A stretch of DNA of 64,000 bases from Zhengitettix transpicula. Lineage: Eukaryota; Arthropoda; Insecta; Orthoptera; Tetrigidae. The DNA lies in NCBI GenBank assembly GCA_037074705.1, contig JAYJMR010000060.1, positions 62,001 to 126,000 of the forward strand, in the 5' to 3' direction. Every line of letters begins with the position of its first letter. Position 1 is the stretch's first letter. Below, in pieces: positions 1 to 12,645 of the stretch. The notes below the pieces were generated by a model, which did not search any database, had not been told where the DNA came from, and worked only from the letters and a program-made list of their open reading frames with translations. The position numbers and the translations under genes were made by a program.

Positions 1-187
1 TCGTCAGAATTACCCATTACATCGCAAAACAGTAGAGATATCTAAAAAAAACATACTTTATTTTATTCAAAATTACAATTTAAACAAACATTTCGAGCTT
101 TTCAGCCACATCATACGAATACTTTTTAAGAAAATGGCTCTACTTCTATTTCCGATAAAGAAAAATATTTCGAAAAGTTTTATACGT

Positions 188-201
188 ATCAGAATTCTGA
201 T
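188..201. repeat. 14-bp perfect palindrome with EcoRI site (first of many)
   Basis: ATCAGAATTCTGAT equals its own reverse complement and contains GAATTC. It stands about 55 bp after the landmark in most Pa and Pb monomers. Q monomers have ATTAGAATTCTGAT, one mismatch. Pb* monomers have AAAGGATTCTGAT and lose the EcoRI site. Its role, if any, is unknown; it could bind a dimeric protein or simply be part of the ancestral monomer. Confidence 0.9.
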
Positions 202-221
202 TTCATAACAAATTTAAACAG

Positions 222-238
222 TTTCGCTACATTTGGAC
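222..238 (+). other. TTCG box resembling a CENP-B box (first of about 83)
   Basis: TTTCGCTACATTTGGAC compares with the mammalian CENP-B box NTTCGNNNNANNCGGGN at 7 of its 9 fixed positions; T for C and A for the last G are the mismatches. Pb monomers have ATTAGGAC and also match 7 of 9. Q monomers lack the TTCG. This resemblance is seen in the sequence; binding by a CENP-B-like or other pogo-derived protein is only a hypothesis, and an AT-rich 447-bp unit could contain such a match by chance. Confidence 0.35.
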
Positions 239-240
239 GA

Positions 241-267
241 TTTTTTTAAAAAATTTAAAATATTTTT
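241..267. other. T/A tract, likely rigid or bent DNA
   Basis: A stretch of only A and T (TTTTTTTAAAAAATTTAAAA, then TATTTTT) follows the TTCG box in every Pa monomer. Pb monomers have TTTTTTTCAGACAATTTAAA in the same place. The A run about 200 bp upstream (44-50 in this monomer) is the other homopolymer of the unit. Tracts like these exclude or position nucleosomes in general; no such effect can be shown from sequence alone. Confidence 0.6.
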
Positions 268-336
268 CAACGTCTAACTGATGAGTAATAAAAATATTTA
301 CCGTATTGTTCCGTGTAAATTTATGTGATTCAAAAT

Positions 337-346
337 ATATCGATAT
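337..346. repeat. 10-bp palindrome ATATCGATAT with ClaI site (first of many)
   Basis: ATATCGATAT stands before CTTGTACACTG in P-type monomers. Q-type monomers have ATATTGATAT, a C-to-T change that breaks both the palindrome and the ClaI site. Q monomers instead carry GTTAAC (HpaI) about 17 bp further on, where P has GTTAAA. The two sites together distinguish the monomer families. Some P monomers of the 9-mer have ATATGGATAT (for example near 5255) and lack the site. Confidence 0.85.
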
Positions 347-1980
347 CTTGTACACTGTTAAAATATCTAACTGATATCTCGATAATACAGTACAGATTCT
401 GCATATACATTGTGTTTGTGCTTTTTGTAACCTCTATTCTTGCAGTATCGTAATAATTACGCATTACATCGCAAAACAGTAGAGAAATATAAAAAAAAAC
501 ATACTTTATTTTATTCAAAATTACATTTGAAACAAACATTCCGAGCTTTTTAGCAACATCATACAAATACTTTTTCAGAAAATGGCTCTACTTCTAATCC
601 TGAAAAAGATAAATATTTCGAAAAGTTTTATTCGTATTAGAATTCTGATTTCATAATAAATTTACGCATTTTTATTACATTAAGACGAATTTATTGTGAA
701 AACTTTAAGTATTTTTGAACTTCTTACTGATGAATAACAAAATTATTTAGCGTATTGTTCTGTAAATTGATGTGATTCAAAATATATTGATATCTTGTAC
801 ACTGTTAACATATCTAACAGATATCTCGCTAATAAAGTACAGATTCAGCATATACATTGCGATTCGGCTATTTGTAACCTCTATGCTTAGGGTAGCGTCA
901 CAATTACGCATTACATCGCAAACCAGTAGAGATTTCTAAAAAAAAAACTTTATTTTATTTAAAATTACATTTTAAACAAACATTCCGAGCGTTTTAGCCA
1001 CATCATACAAATTCTTTTTAAGAAAATGGCTCTACTTCTATTTACGGTAAAGAAAAATTTTCCGAAAAGTTTTATTCGTATCAGAATTCTGATTACATAA
1101 AAAATTTACTCAATTTCGCTACATTAGGACGATTTTTTTCAGACAATTTAAAATATTTTTCAACGTCTAACTGATGAATACCAAAAATGTTTACCGTATT
1201 GTTACGTGTAAATTTAAGTGATTATAAATATATCGATATGTTGTACACTGTTAAAATATCTAACTGATATCTCACTAATACAGTAAAAGATTCTGCATAT
1301 ACATTGTGATTCGGCTTGTTGTAACCTCTATTCTTGGAGTATCGTCAGAATTACGCATAACATCGCAAAACTGTAGAGACTTATAAATAAAACATACTTT
1401 ATTTTATTCAAAATTACATTTGAAACGAACATTCCCAGCTTTTGAGCCACATCATACAAATACTTTTTAAGAAAATGGCTCTACTTCTAATCCTGAAAAA
1501 GAGAAATATTTCGAAAAGTTTTATTCGTATTAGAATTCTGATTTCATAAAAAATATACGCATTTCCATTACATTTAAACGAATTTATTGTGAAAAATTTA
1601 AATATTTTTGAACTTCTTACTGATGAATACCAAAATTATTTAGCGTATTGTTCTGTGTAAATTTATGTGATTCAAAATAAATTGATATCTTGTACACTGT
1701 TAACATATCTAACAGATACCTCGCTAATAAAGTACAGATTCAGCATATACATTGCGATTCGGCTATTTGTAACCTGTATGCTTAGGGTAGCGTAACAATT
1801 ACGCATTACATCGCAAAACAGTAGAGATATCTAAAAAAAACATACTTTATTTTATTCTAAATTACATTTTAAACAAACATTTCGAGCCTTTCAGCCACAT
1901 CATACGAATACTTTTTAAGAAAATGGCTCTATTTCTATTTCCGATAAAGAAAAATTTTTCGAAAAGTTTTATACGTATCA

Positions 1981-1993
1981 GAATTCTGAATTC
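1981..1993. repeat. Doubled EcoRI motif in a Pa monomer
   Basis: GAATTCTGAATTC replaces the usual GAATTCTGATTTC through one T-to-A change, giving two overlapping-phase GAATTC sites seven bases apart. It is shared with the Pa monomer at 3266 (3324-3336), one trimer away, and I did not see it elsewhere. It supports the duplication of the 1343-bp trimer in the left block. Confidence 0.85.
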
Positions 1994-2370
1994 ATAACAA
2001 ATTTAAACAGTTTCGCTACATTTGGACGATTTTTTTAAAAAATTTAAAATATTTTTCAACGTCTAACTGATGAGTAATAAAAATATTTACCGTATTGTTC
2101 CGTGTTAATTTATGTGATTCAAAATATATCGATATCTTGTACACTGTTAACATATCTAACTGATATCTCGATAATACAGTACAGATTCTGCATATACATT
2201 GTGATTGGGCTTTTTGTAACCTCTATTCTTGGAGTACCGTCATAATTACGCATTACATCGCAAAACAGTAGAGAAATATAAAAAAAAACATACTTTATTT
2301 TATTCAAAATTACAATTTAAACAAACATTTCGAGCTTTTCAGCCACATCATACGAAAACTTTTTAAGAAA

Positions 2371-2817
2371 ATGGCTCTACTTCTATTTCCGATAAAGAAA
2401 AATATTTCGAAAAGTTTTATACGTATCAGAATTCTGATTTCATAACAAATTTAAACAGTTTCGCTACATTTGGACGATTTTTTTAAAAAATTTAAAATAT
2501 TTTTCAAAGTCTAACTGATGAATAACAAAAATGTTTACCGTATTGTTACGTGTAAATTTAAGTGATTATAAATATATCGATATGTTGTACACTGTTAAAA
2601 TATCTAACTGATATCTCACTAATACAGTACAGATTCTGCATATACATTGTGATTCGGCTTGTTGTAACCTCTATTCTTGGAGTATCGTCAGAATTACGCA
2701 TTACATCGCAAAACAGTAGAGACTTATAAATAAAACATACTTTATTTTATTCAAAATTACATTTGAAACGAACATTCCCAGCTTTTGAGCCACATAATAC
2801 AAATACTTTTTAAGAAA
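2371..2817 (+). repeat. Hybrid monomer, Pa left part and Pb right part
   Basis: The first half reads as Pa (AACAAATTTAAACAGTTTCGC, T/A tract). From about 2515 it reads as Pb (GAATAACAAAAATG, then TTAAGTGATTATAAATATATCG). The switch lies in CAAAGTCTAACTGATGA, which is shared by both types apart from one base. This is what an unequal exchange within a monomer would leave. The tail with CTCACTAATACAG matches the tail of the Pb monomer at 1026. Confidence 0.75.
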
Positions 2818-3712
2818 ATGGCTCTACTTCTAATCCTGAAAAAGAGAAATATTTCGAAAAGTTTTATTCGTATTAGAATCCTGATTTCATAAAAAATTTA
2901 CGCATTTCCATTACATTTAAACGAATTCATTGTGAAAACTTTAAATATTTTTGAACTTCTTACTGATGAGTACCAAAATTATTTAGCGTATTGTTCTGTG
3001 TAAATTTATGTGATTCAAAATAAATTGATATCTTGTACACTGTTAACATATCTAACAGATATCTCGCTAATAAAGTACAGATTCTGCATATACATTGCGA
3101 TTCGGCTATTTGTAACCTCTATGCTTAGGGTAGCGTAACAATTACGCATTACATCGCAAAACAGTAGAGATATCTAAAAAAAACTTACTTTATTTTATTC
3201 AAAATTACATTTTAAACAAACATTTCGAGCTTTTCAGCCACATCATACGAATACTGTTTAAGAAAATGGCTCTATTTCTATTTCCGATAAAGAAAAATAT
3301 TTCGAAAAGTTTTATACGTATCAGAATTCTGAATTCATAACAAATTTAAACAGTTTCGCTACATTTGGACGATTTTTTTAAAAAATTTAAAATATTTTTC
3401 AACGTCTAACTGATGAGTAATAAAAATATTTACCGTATTATTCCGTGTAAATTTATGTGATTCAAAATATATCGATATCTTGTACACGGTTAAAATATCT
3501 AACTGATATCTCGATAATACAGTACAGATTCTGCATATACATTGTGATTGGGCTTTTTGTAACCTCTATTCTTGGAGTATCGTCATAATTACGCATTTCA
3601 TCGCATAACAGTAGAGAAATATAAAAAAAACATACTTTATTTTATTCAAAATTACATTTGAAACGAACATTCCCAGCTTTTGAGCCACATAATACAAATA
3701 CTTTTTAAAAAA

Positions 3713-4160
3713 ATGGCTCTACTTCTAATCCTGAAAAAGAGAAATATTTCGAAAAGTTTTATTCGTATTAGAATTCTGATTTCATAAAAAATTTACGCAT
3801 TTCCATTACATTTAAACGAATTTATTGTGAAAACTTTAAATATTTTTGAACTTCTTACTGATGAATACCAAAATTATTTAGCGTATTTTTCTGTGTAAAT
3901 TTATGTGATTCAAAATAAATTGATATCTTGTACACTGTTAACATATCTAACAGATATCTCGCTAATACAGTACAGATTCTGCATATACATTGTAATTCGG
4001 CTTGTTGTAACCTCTATTCTTGGAGTATCGTCAGAATTACCCATTACATCGCAAAACAGTAGAGATATCTAAAAAAAACATACTTTATTTTATTCAAAAT
4101 TACAATTTAAACAAACATTTCGAGCTTTTCAGCCACATCATACGAATACTTTTTAAGAAA
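3713..4160 (+). repeat. Hybrid monomer, Q left part and Pb-type tail
   Basis: The body is Q (CTAATCCTGAAAAAGAG, TTCCATTACATTTAAACG, GTTAACATATC). After CTCGCTAATA near 3968 it changes from AAGTACAG to CAGTACAG, followed by CATTGTAATTCGGCTTG and TTGGAGTATCGTCAG, the tail of a Pb monomer. It marks the junction between the left lineage block and the 9-mer array. Confidence 0.72.
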
Positions 4161-4607
4161 ATGGCTCTACTTCTACTTCCGATAAAGAAAAATATTTCGA
4201 AAAGTTTTATACGTATCAGAATTCTGATTTCATAACAAATTTAAACAGTTTCGCTACATTTGGACGATTTTTTTAAAAAATTTGAAATATTTTTCAACGT
4301 CTAACTGATGAGTAATAAAAATATTTACCGTATTGTTCCGTGTAAATTTATGTGATTCAAAATATATCGATATCTTGTACACTGTTAAAATATCTAACTG
4401 ATATCTCGATAATACAGTACAGATTCTGCATATACATTGTGATTGGGCTTTTTGTAACCTCTATTCTTGCAGTATCGTCATAATTACGCATTACATCGCA
4501 AAACAGTAGAGAAATATAAAAAAAACATACTTTATTTTATTCAAAATTACATTTGAAACAAACATTCCGAGCTTTTTAGCAACATCATACAAATACTTTT
4601 TAAGAAA
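3966..4607 (+). repeat. Transition Pa monomer before the 9-mer array
   Basis: This stretch holds the Pb-type tail and the Pa monomer with its landmark at 4161. Its left part has the CAGAATTACCCATTAC tail that also precedes the Pa monomers at 5498, 9517 and 13536. Its position before a Q monomer equals that of the Pa monomers at 8180 and 12199, whose left parts differ (CATATTAAACAAAC). It therefore looks like the exchange point where the 9-mer register begins. Confidence 0.65.
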
Positions 4608-7600
4608 ATGGCTCTACTACTAATCCTGAAAAAGAGAAATATTTCGAAAAGTTTTATTCGTATTAGAATTCAGATTTCATAATAAATTTACGCATTTTTA
4701 TTACATTAAGACGAATTTATTGTGAAAACTTTAAGTATTATTGAACTTCTTACTGATGAATAACAAAATTATTTAGCGTATTGTTCTGTGTAAATTTATG
4801 TGATTAAAATATATTGATATCTTAAACACTGTTAACATATCTAACAGATAACTCGCTAATAAAGTACAGATTCAGCATATATATTGCGATTCGGCTATTT
4901 GTAAACTCTATGCTTAGGGTACCGTCACAATTACGCATTACAACGCAAAACAGTAGAGATATCTAAAAAAAAATTTATTCTATTCTAAATTACATTTTAA
5001 ACAAACATTCCGAGCGTTTTAGCCACATCATACAAATACTTTTTAAGAAAATGGCTCTACTTCTATTTCCGGTAAATAAAAATATTTCGAAAAGTTTTAT
5101 TCGTATCAGAATTCTGATTACATAAAAAATTTACTCAATTTCGCTACATTAGGACGATTTTTTTCAGACAATTTAAAATATTTTCAACGTCTAACTGATG
5201 AATAACAAAAATGTTTACCGTATTGTTCCGTGTAAATTTAAGTGATTATAAATATATGGATATCTTGTACACTGTTAAAATATCTAACTGATATCTCGCT
5301 AATACAGTACAGATTCTGCATATACATTGTAATTCGGCTTGTTGTAACCTCTATTCTTGGAGTATCGTCAGAATTACCCATTACATCGCAAAACAGTAGA
5401 GATATCTAAAAAAAACATACTTTATTTTATTCAAAATTACAATTTAAACAAACATTTCGAGCTTTTCAGCCACATCATACGAAAACTTTTTAAGAAAATG
5501 GCTCTACTTCTATTTCCGATAAAGAAAAATATTTCGAAAAGTATTATACGTATCAGAATTCTGATTTCATAACAAATTTAAACAGTTCCGCTACATTTGG
5601 ACGATTTTTTTAAAAAATTTAAAATATTTTTCAACGTCTAACTGATGAGTAATAAAAATATTTACCGTATTGTTCCGTGTAAATTTATGTGATTCAAAAT
5701 ATATCGATATCTTGTACACTGTTAAAATATCTAACTGATATCTCGATAATACAGTACAGATTCTGCATATACATTGTGATTGGGCTTTTTGTAACCTCTA
5801 TTCTTGCAGTATCGTCATAATTACGCATTACATCGCAAAACAGTAGAGAAATATAAAAAAAACATACTTTATTTTATTCAAAATTACATTTGAAACAAAC
5901 ATTCCGAGCTTTTTAGCAACATCATACAAATACTTTTTCAGAAAATGGCTCTACTTCTAATCCTGAAAAAGAGAAATGTTTCGAAAAGTTTTATTCGTAT
6001 TAGAATTCTGATTTCATAATAAATTTACGCATTTTTATTACATTAAGACGAATTTATTGTGAAAACTTTAAGTATTTTTGTACTTCTTACTGATGAATAA
6101 CAAAATTATTTAGCGTATTGTTCTGTGTAAATTGATGTGATTTAAAATATATTGATATCTTGTACACTGTTAACATATCTAACAGATATCTCGCTAATAA
6201 AGTACAGATTCGGCATATACATTGCGATTCGGCTATTTGTAACCTCTATGCTTAGGGTAGCGTCAAAATTACGCATTACATCGCAAACCAGTAGAGATTT
6301 CTAAAAAAAAAACTTTATTTTATTTAAAATTACATTTTAAACAAACATTCCGAGCGTTTTAGCCACATCATACAAATTCTTTTTAAGAAAATGGCTCTAC
6401 TTCTATTTACGGTAAAGAAAAATATTCCGAAAAGTTTTATTCGTATCAGAATTCTGATTACATAAAAAATTTACTCAATTTCGCTACATTAGGACGATTT
6501 TTTTCAGACAATTTAAAATATATTTCAACGTCTAACTGATGAATACCAAAAATGTTTACCGTATTGTTACGTGTAAATTTAAGTGATTATAAATATATCG
6601 ATATGTTGTACACTGTTAAAATATCTAACAGATATCTCGCTAATAAAGTACAGATTCTGCATATAAATTGTGATTCGGCTATTTGTAACCTCTTAGCTTG
6701 GTGTATCGTCTTAACTACGCATTGCATCGCAAACAAGTAGAGATATCTAAAAAAAACAGACTTTATTTTAATCAAAAATACATATTAAACAAACATTTCG
6801 AGCTTTTCAGCCACATCATACAAATACGTTTTAAGGAAATGGCTCTATTTCTACTTCCGATAAAGAAAAATATTTCGAAAAGTTTTATTCGTATCAGAAT
6901 TCTGATTTCATAACAAATTTAAACAGTTTCGCTACATTTGGACGATTTTTTTAAAAAATTTAAAATATTTTTCAACGTCTAACTGATGAGTAATAAAAAT
7001 ATTTACCGTATTGTTCCGTGTAAATTTATGTGATTCAAAATATATCGATATCTTGTACACTGTTAAAATATCTAACTGATATCTCGATAATACAGTACAG
7101 ATTTTGCATATACATTGTGATTGGGCTTTTTGTAACCTTTATTCTTGCAGTATCGTCATAATTACGCATTACATCGCAAAACAGTAGAGAAATATAAAAA
7201 AAACATACTTTATTTTATTCAAAATTACATTTGAAACAAACATTCCGAGCTTTTTAGCAACATCATACAAATACTTTTTTAGAAAATGGCTCTACTTCTA
7301 ATCCTGAAAAAGAGAAATATTTCGAAAAGTTTTATTCGTATTAGAATTCTGATTTCATAATAAATTTACGCATTTTTATTACATTAAGACGAATTTATTG
7401 TGAAAACTTTAAGTATTTTTGAACTTCTTACTGATGAATAACAAAATTATTTAGCGTATTGTTCTGTGTAAATTGATGTGATTCAAAATATATTGATATC
7501 TTGTACACTGTTAACATATCTAACAGATATCTCGCTAATAAAGTACAGATTCAGCATATACATTGCGATTCGGCTATTTGTAACCTCTATGCTTAGGGTA

Positions 7601-8626
7601 GCGTCACAATTACGCATTACATCGCAAACCAGTAGAGATTTCTAAAAAAAAAACTTTATTTTATTTAAAATTACATTTTAAACAAACATTCCGAGCGTTT
7701 TAGCCACATCATACAAATTCTTTTTAAGAAAATGGCTCTACTTCTATTTACGGTAAAGAAAAATATTCCGAAAAGTTTTATTCGTATCAGAATTCTGATT
7801 ACATAAAAAATTTACTCAATTTCGCTACATTAGGACGATTTTTTTCAGACAATTTAAAATATTTTTCAACGTCTAACTGATGAATACCAAAAATGTTTAC
7901 CGTATTTTTACGTGTAAATTTAAGTGATTATAAATATATCGATATGTTGTACACTGTTAAAATATCTAACAGATATCTCGCTAATAAAGTACAGATTCTG
8001 CATATAAATTGTGATTCGGCTATTTGTAACCTCTTAGCTTGGTGTATCGTCATAACTACGCATTGCATCGCAAACAAGTAGAGATATCTAAAAAAAACAG
8101 ACTTTATTTTAATCAAAAATACATATTAAACAAACATTTCGAGCTTTTCAGCCACTTCATACAAATACTTTTTAAGGAAATGGCTCTATTTCTACTTCCG
8201 ATAAAGAAAAATATTTCGAAAAGTTTTATTCGTATCAGAATTCTGATTTCATAACAAATTTAAACAGTTTCGCTACATTTGGACGATTTTTTTAAAAAAT
8301 TTAAAATATTTTTCAACGTCTAACTGATGAGTAATAAAAATATTTACCGTATTGTTCCGTGTAAATTTATGTGATTCAAAATATATCGATATCTTGTACA
8401 CTGTTAAAATATCTAACTGATATCTCGATAATACAGTACAGATTCTGCATATACATTGTGATTGGGCTTTTTGTAACCTTTATTCTTGCAGTATCGTCAT
8501 AATTACGCATTACATCGCAAAACAGTAGAGAAATATAAAAAAAACATACTTTATTTTATTCAAAATTACATTTGAAACAAACATTCCGAGCTTTTTAGCA
8601 ACATCATACAAATACTTTTTAAGAAA
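4608..8626 (+). repeat. 9-mer HOR (4019 bp), copy 1
   Basis: Nine monomers with landmarks at 4608 Q, 5051 Pb, 5498 Pa, 5945 Q, 6391 Pb, 6839 Pa, 7286 Q, 7732 Pb and 8180 Pa, that is three diverged Q-Pb-Pa trimers. Every landmark recurs 4019 bp further on. Marks of particular positions are the short 443-bp Q monomer at 4608 (GTGATTAAAATATATTG, lacking two bases), CGAAAACTTT before 5498, GAAATGTTTCG and TTTTTGTACTTC in the Q at 5945, and TTTTTTAGAAAATGG at 7286. These recur at the same positions in copy 2. Confidence 0.95.
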
Positions 8627-11600
8627 ATGGCTCTACTACTAATCCTGAAAAAGAGAAATATTTCGAAAAGTTTTATTCGTATTAGAATTCAGATTTCATA
8701 ATAAATTTACGCATTTTTATTACATTAAGACGAATTTATTGTGAAAACTTTAAGTATTATTGAACTTCTTACTGATGAATAACAAAATTATTTAGCGTTT
8801 TGTTCTGTGTAAATTTATGTGATTAAAATATATTGATATCTTAAACACTGTTAACATATCTAACAGATAACTCGCTAATAAAGTACAGATTCAGCATATA
8901 TATTGCGATTCGGCTATTTGTAACCTCTATGCTTAGGGTACCGTCACAATTACGCATTACAACGCAAAACAGTAGAGATATCTAAAAAAAAATTTATTTT
9001 ATTCTAAATTACATTTTAAACAAACATTCCGAGCGTTTTAGCCACATCATACAAATACTTTTTAAGAAAATGGCTCTACTTCTATTTCCGGTAAATAAAA
9101 ATATTTCGAAAAGTTTTATTCGTATCAGAATTCTGATTACATAAAAAATTTACTCAATTTCGCTACATTAGGACGATTTTTTTCAGACAATTTAAAATAT
9201 TTTCAACGTCTAACTGATGAATAACAAAAATGTTTACCGTATTGTTCCGTGTAAATTTAAGTGATTATAAATATATGGATATCTTGTACACTGTTAAAAT
9301 ATCTAACTGATATCTCGCTAATACAGTACAGATTCTGCATATACATTGTAATTCGGCTTGTTGTAACCTCTATTCTTGGAGTATCGTCAGAATTACCCAT
9401 TACATCGCAAAACAGTAGAGATATCTAAAAAAAACATACTTTATTTTATTCAAAATTACAATTTAAACAAACATTTCGAGCTTTTCAGCCACATCATACG
9501 AAAACTTTTTAAGAAAATGGCTCTACTTCTATTTCCGATAAAGAAAAATATTTCGAAAAGTTTTATACGTATCAGAATTCTGATTTCATAACAAATTTAA
9601 ACAGTTTCGCTACATTTGGACGATTTTTTTAAAAAATTTAAAATATTTTTCAACGTCTAACTGATGAGTAATAAAAATATTTACCGTATTGTTCCGTGTA
9701 AATTTATGTGATTCAAAATATATCGATATCTTGTACACTGTTAAAATATCTAACTGATATCTCGATAATACAGTACAGATTCTGCATATACATTGTGATT
9801 GGGCTTTTTGTAACCTCTATTCTTGCAGTATCGTCATAATTACGCATTACATCGCAAAACAGTAGAGAAATATAAAAAAAACATACTTTATTTTATTCAA
9901 AATTACATTTGAAACGAACATTCCGAGCTTTTTAGCAACATCATACAAATACTTTTTCAGAAAATGGCTCTTCTTCTAATCCTGAAAAAGAGAAATGTTT
10001 CGAAAAGTTTTATTCGTATTAAAATTCTGATTTCATAATAAATTTACTCATTTTTATTACATTAAGACGAATTTATTGTGAAAACTTTAAGTATTTTTGT
10101 ACTTCTTACTGATGAATAACAAAATTATTTAGCGTATTGTTCTGTGTAGATTGATGTGATTTAAAATATATTGATATCTTGTACACTGTTAACATATCTA
10201 ACAGATATCTCGCTAATAAAGTACAGATTCAGCATATACATTGCGATTCGGCTATTTGTAACCTCTATGCTTCGGGTAGCGTCACAATTACGCATTACAT
10301 CGCAAACCAGTAGAGATTTCTAAAAAAAAAACTTTATTTTATTTAAAATTACATTTTAAACAAACATTCCGAGCGTTTTAGCCACATCATACAAATTCTT
10401 TTTAAGAAAATGGCTCTACTTCTATTTACGGTAAAGAAAAATATTCCGAAAAGTTTTATTCGTATCAGAATTCTGATTACATAAAAAATTTACTCAATTT
10501 CGCTACATTAGGACGATTTTTTTCAGACAATTTAAAATATTTTTCAACGTCTAACTGATGAATACCAAAAATGTTTACCGTATTGTTACGTGTAAATTTA
10601 AGTGATTATAAATATATCGATATGTTGTACACTGTTAAAATATCTAACAGATATCTCGCTAATAAAGTACAGATTCTGCATATAAATTGTGATTCGGCTA
10701 TTTGTAACCTCTTAGCTTGGTGTATCGTCTTAACTACGCATTGCATCGCAAACAAGTAGAGATATCTAAAAAAAACAGACTTTATTTTAATCAAAAATAC
10801 ATATTAAACAAACATTTCGAGCTTTTCAGCCACATCATACAAATACTTTTTAAGGAAATGGCTCTATTTCTACTTCCGATAAAGAAAAATATTTCGAAAA
10901 GTTTTATTCGTATCAGAATTCTGATTTCATAACAAATTTAAACAGTTTCGCTACATTTGGACGATTTTTTTAAAAAATTTAAAATATTTTTCAACGTCTA
11001 ACTGATGAGTAATAAAAATATTTACCGTATTGTTCCGTGTAAATTTATGTGATTCAAAATATATCGATATCTTGTACACTGTTAAAATATCTAACTGATA
11101 TCTCGATAATACAGTACAGATTCTGCATATACATTGTGATTGGGCTTTTTGTAACCTTTATTCTTGCAGTATCGTCATAATTACGCATTACATCGCAAAA
11201 CAGTAGAGAAATATAAAAAAAACATACTTTATTTTATTCAAAATTACATTTGAAACAAACATTCCGAGCTTTTTAGCAACATCATACAAATACTTTTTTA
11301 GAAAATGGCTCTACTTCTAATCCTGAAAAAGAGAAATATTTCGAAAAGTTTTATTCGTATTAGAATTCTGATTTCATAATAAATTTACGCATTTTTATTA
11401 CATTAAGACGAATTTATTGTGAAAACTTTAAGTATTTTTGAACTTCTTACTGATGAATAACAAAATTATTTAGCGTATTGTTCTGTGTAAATTGATGTGA
11501 TTCAAAATATATTGATATCTTGTACACTGTTAACATATCTAACAGATATCTCGCTAATAAAGTACAGATTCAGCATATACATTGCGATTCGGCTATTTGT

Positions 11601-12645
11601 AACCTCTATGCTTAGGGTAGCGTCACAATTACGCATTACATCGCAAACCAGTAGAGATTTCTAAAAAAAAAACTTTATTTTATTTAAAATTACATTTTAA
11701 ACAAACATTCCGAGCGTTTTAGCCACATCATACAAATTCTTTTTAAGAAAATGGCTCTACTTCTATTTACGGTAAAGAAAAATATTCCGAAAAGTTTTAT
11801 TCGTATCAGAATTCTGATTACATAAAAAATTTACTCAATTTCGCTACATTAGGACGATTTTTTTCAGACAATTTAAAATATTTTTCAACGTCTAACTGAT
11901 GATTACCAAAAATGTTTACCGTATTTTTACGTGTAAATTTAAGTGATTATAAATATATCGATATGTTGTACACTGTTAAAATATCTAACAGATATCTCGC
12001 TAATAAAGTACAGATTCTGCATATAAATTGTGATTCGGCTATTTGTAACCTCTTAGCTTGGTGTATCGTCATAACTACGCATTGCATCGCAAACAAGTAG
12101 AGATATCTAAAAAAAACAGACTTTATTTTAATCAAAAATACATATTAAACAAACATTTCGAGCTTTTCAGCCACTTCATACAAATACTTTTTAAGGAAAT
12201 GGCTCTATTTCTACTTCCGATAAAGAAAAATATTTCGAAAAGTTTTATTCGTATCAGAATTCTGATTTCATAACAAATTTAAACAGTTTCGCTACATTTG
12301 GACGATTTTTTTAAAAAATTTAAAATATTTTTCAACGTCTAACTGATGAGTAATAAAAATATTTACCGTATTGTTCCGTGTAAATTTATGTGATTCAAAA
12401 TATATCGATATCTTGTACACTGTTAAAATATCTAACTGATATCTCGATGATACAGTACAGATTCTGCATATACATTGTGATTGGGCTTTTTGTAACCTTT
12501 ATTCTTGCAGTATCGTCATAATTACGCATTACATCGCAAAACAGTAGAGAAATATAAAAAAAACATACTTTATTTTATTCAAAATTACATTTGAAACAAA
12601 CATTCCGAGCTTTTTAGCAACATCATACAAATACTTTTTAAGAAA
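8627..12645 (+). repeat. 9-mer HOR (4019 bp), copy 2
   Basis: Landmarks at 8627 Q, 9070 Pb, 9517 Pa, 9964 Q, 10410 Pb, 10858 Pa, 11305 Q, 11751 Pb and 12199 Pa. Copy 2 differs from copy 1 by scattered single substitutions. Several of these cluster in the Q monomer at 9964: CTCTTCTTC, ATTAAAATTCTG, TTTACTCAT, GTGTAGATTG, GCTTCGGG. Copies thus differ far less from each other than the three trimers within one copy, which is the defining property of a higher-order repeat. Confidence 0.95.

Larger units (their letters stand above)
1..1255 (+). repeat. Trimer Pa-Q-Pb, left edge
   Basis: Three monomers with landmarks at 134 (Pa), 582 (Q) and 1026 (Pb). They closely resemble the Pa-Q-Pb trimers of the 9-mer array further right (landmarks 5498, 5945, 6391), including CAGAATTACCCATTAC before the first and TGTTTGTGCTTTTTG in its tail. 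The Pb monomer stops matching that family at about 1255, where the text becomes CTGATATCTCACTAATACAG. This is probably the end of a HOR block that continues to the left of the window. Confidence 0.85.
1256..3965 (+). repeat. Diverged trimer block of another lineage
   Basis: Monomers with landmarks at 1475 (Q), 1923 (Pa), 2371 (Pa/Pb hybrid), 2818 (Q), 3266 (Pa) and 3713 (Q/Pb hybrid). The period is a trimer of 1343 bp (1475 to 2818, 1923 to 3266). The Q monomers carry GAATACCAAAATTATT, TTCCATTACATTTAAACG and (at 1791 and 3131) GCGTAACAATT. These are the markers of the Q monomers right of 46 kb, not of the neighbouring arrays. Both Pa monomers at 1923 and 3266 have a doubled EcoRI motif. The block ends within the hybrid monomer near 3965. 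Confidence 0.82.

Noticed and set aside
6552..6740. Recurrent 62-codon plus-strand open frame (also near 10571, 14589, 21287, 29775, 31561 and others)
   Set aside because: It recurs only because the Pb monomer recurs, overlaps a minus-strand frame over most of its length, has no recognisable domain, and begins and ends at ordinary satellite bases. Pb* and other variants change it without sign of coding constraint.
6698..6913. Recurrent 71-codon plus-strand open frame spanning the ATGGCTC landmark
   Set aside because: It is Lys/Ile/Asn/Phe-rich as expected from AT-rich DNA. It crosses the A run of variable length, so frame is lost in many monomers, and no family is recognised.
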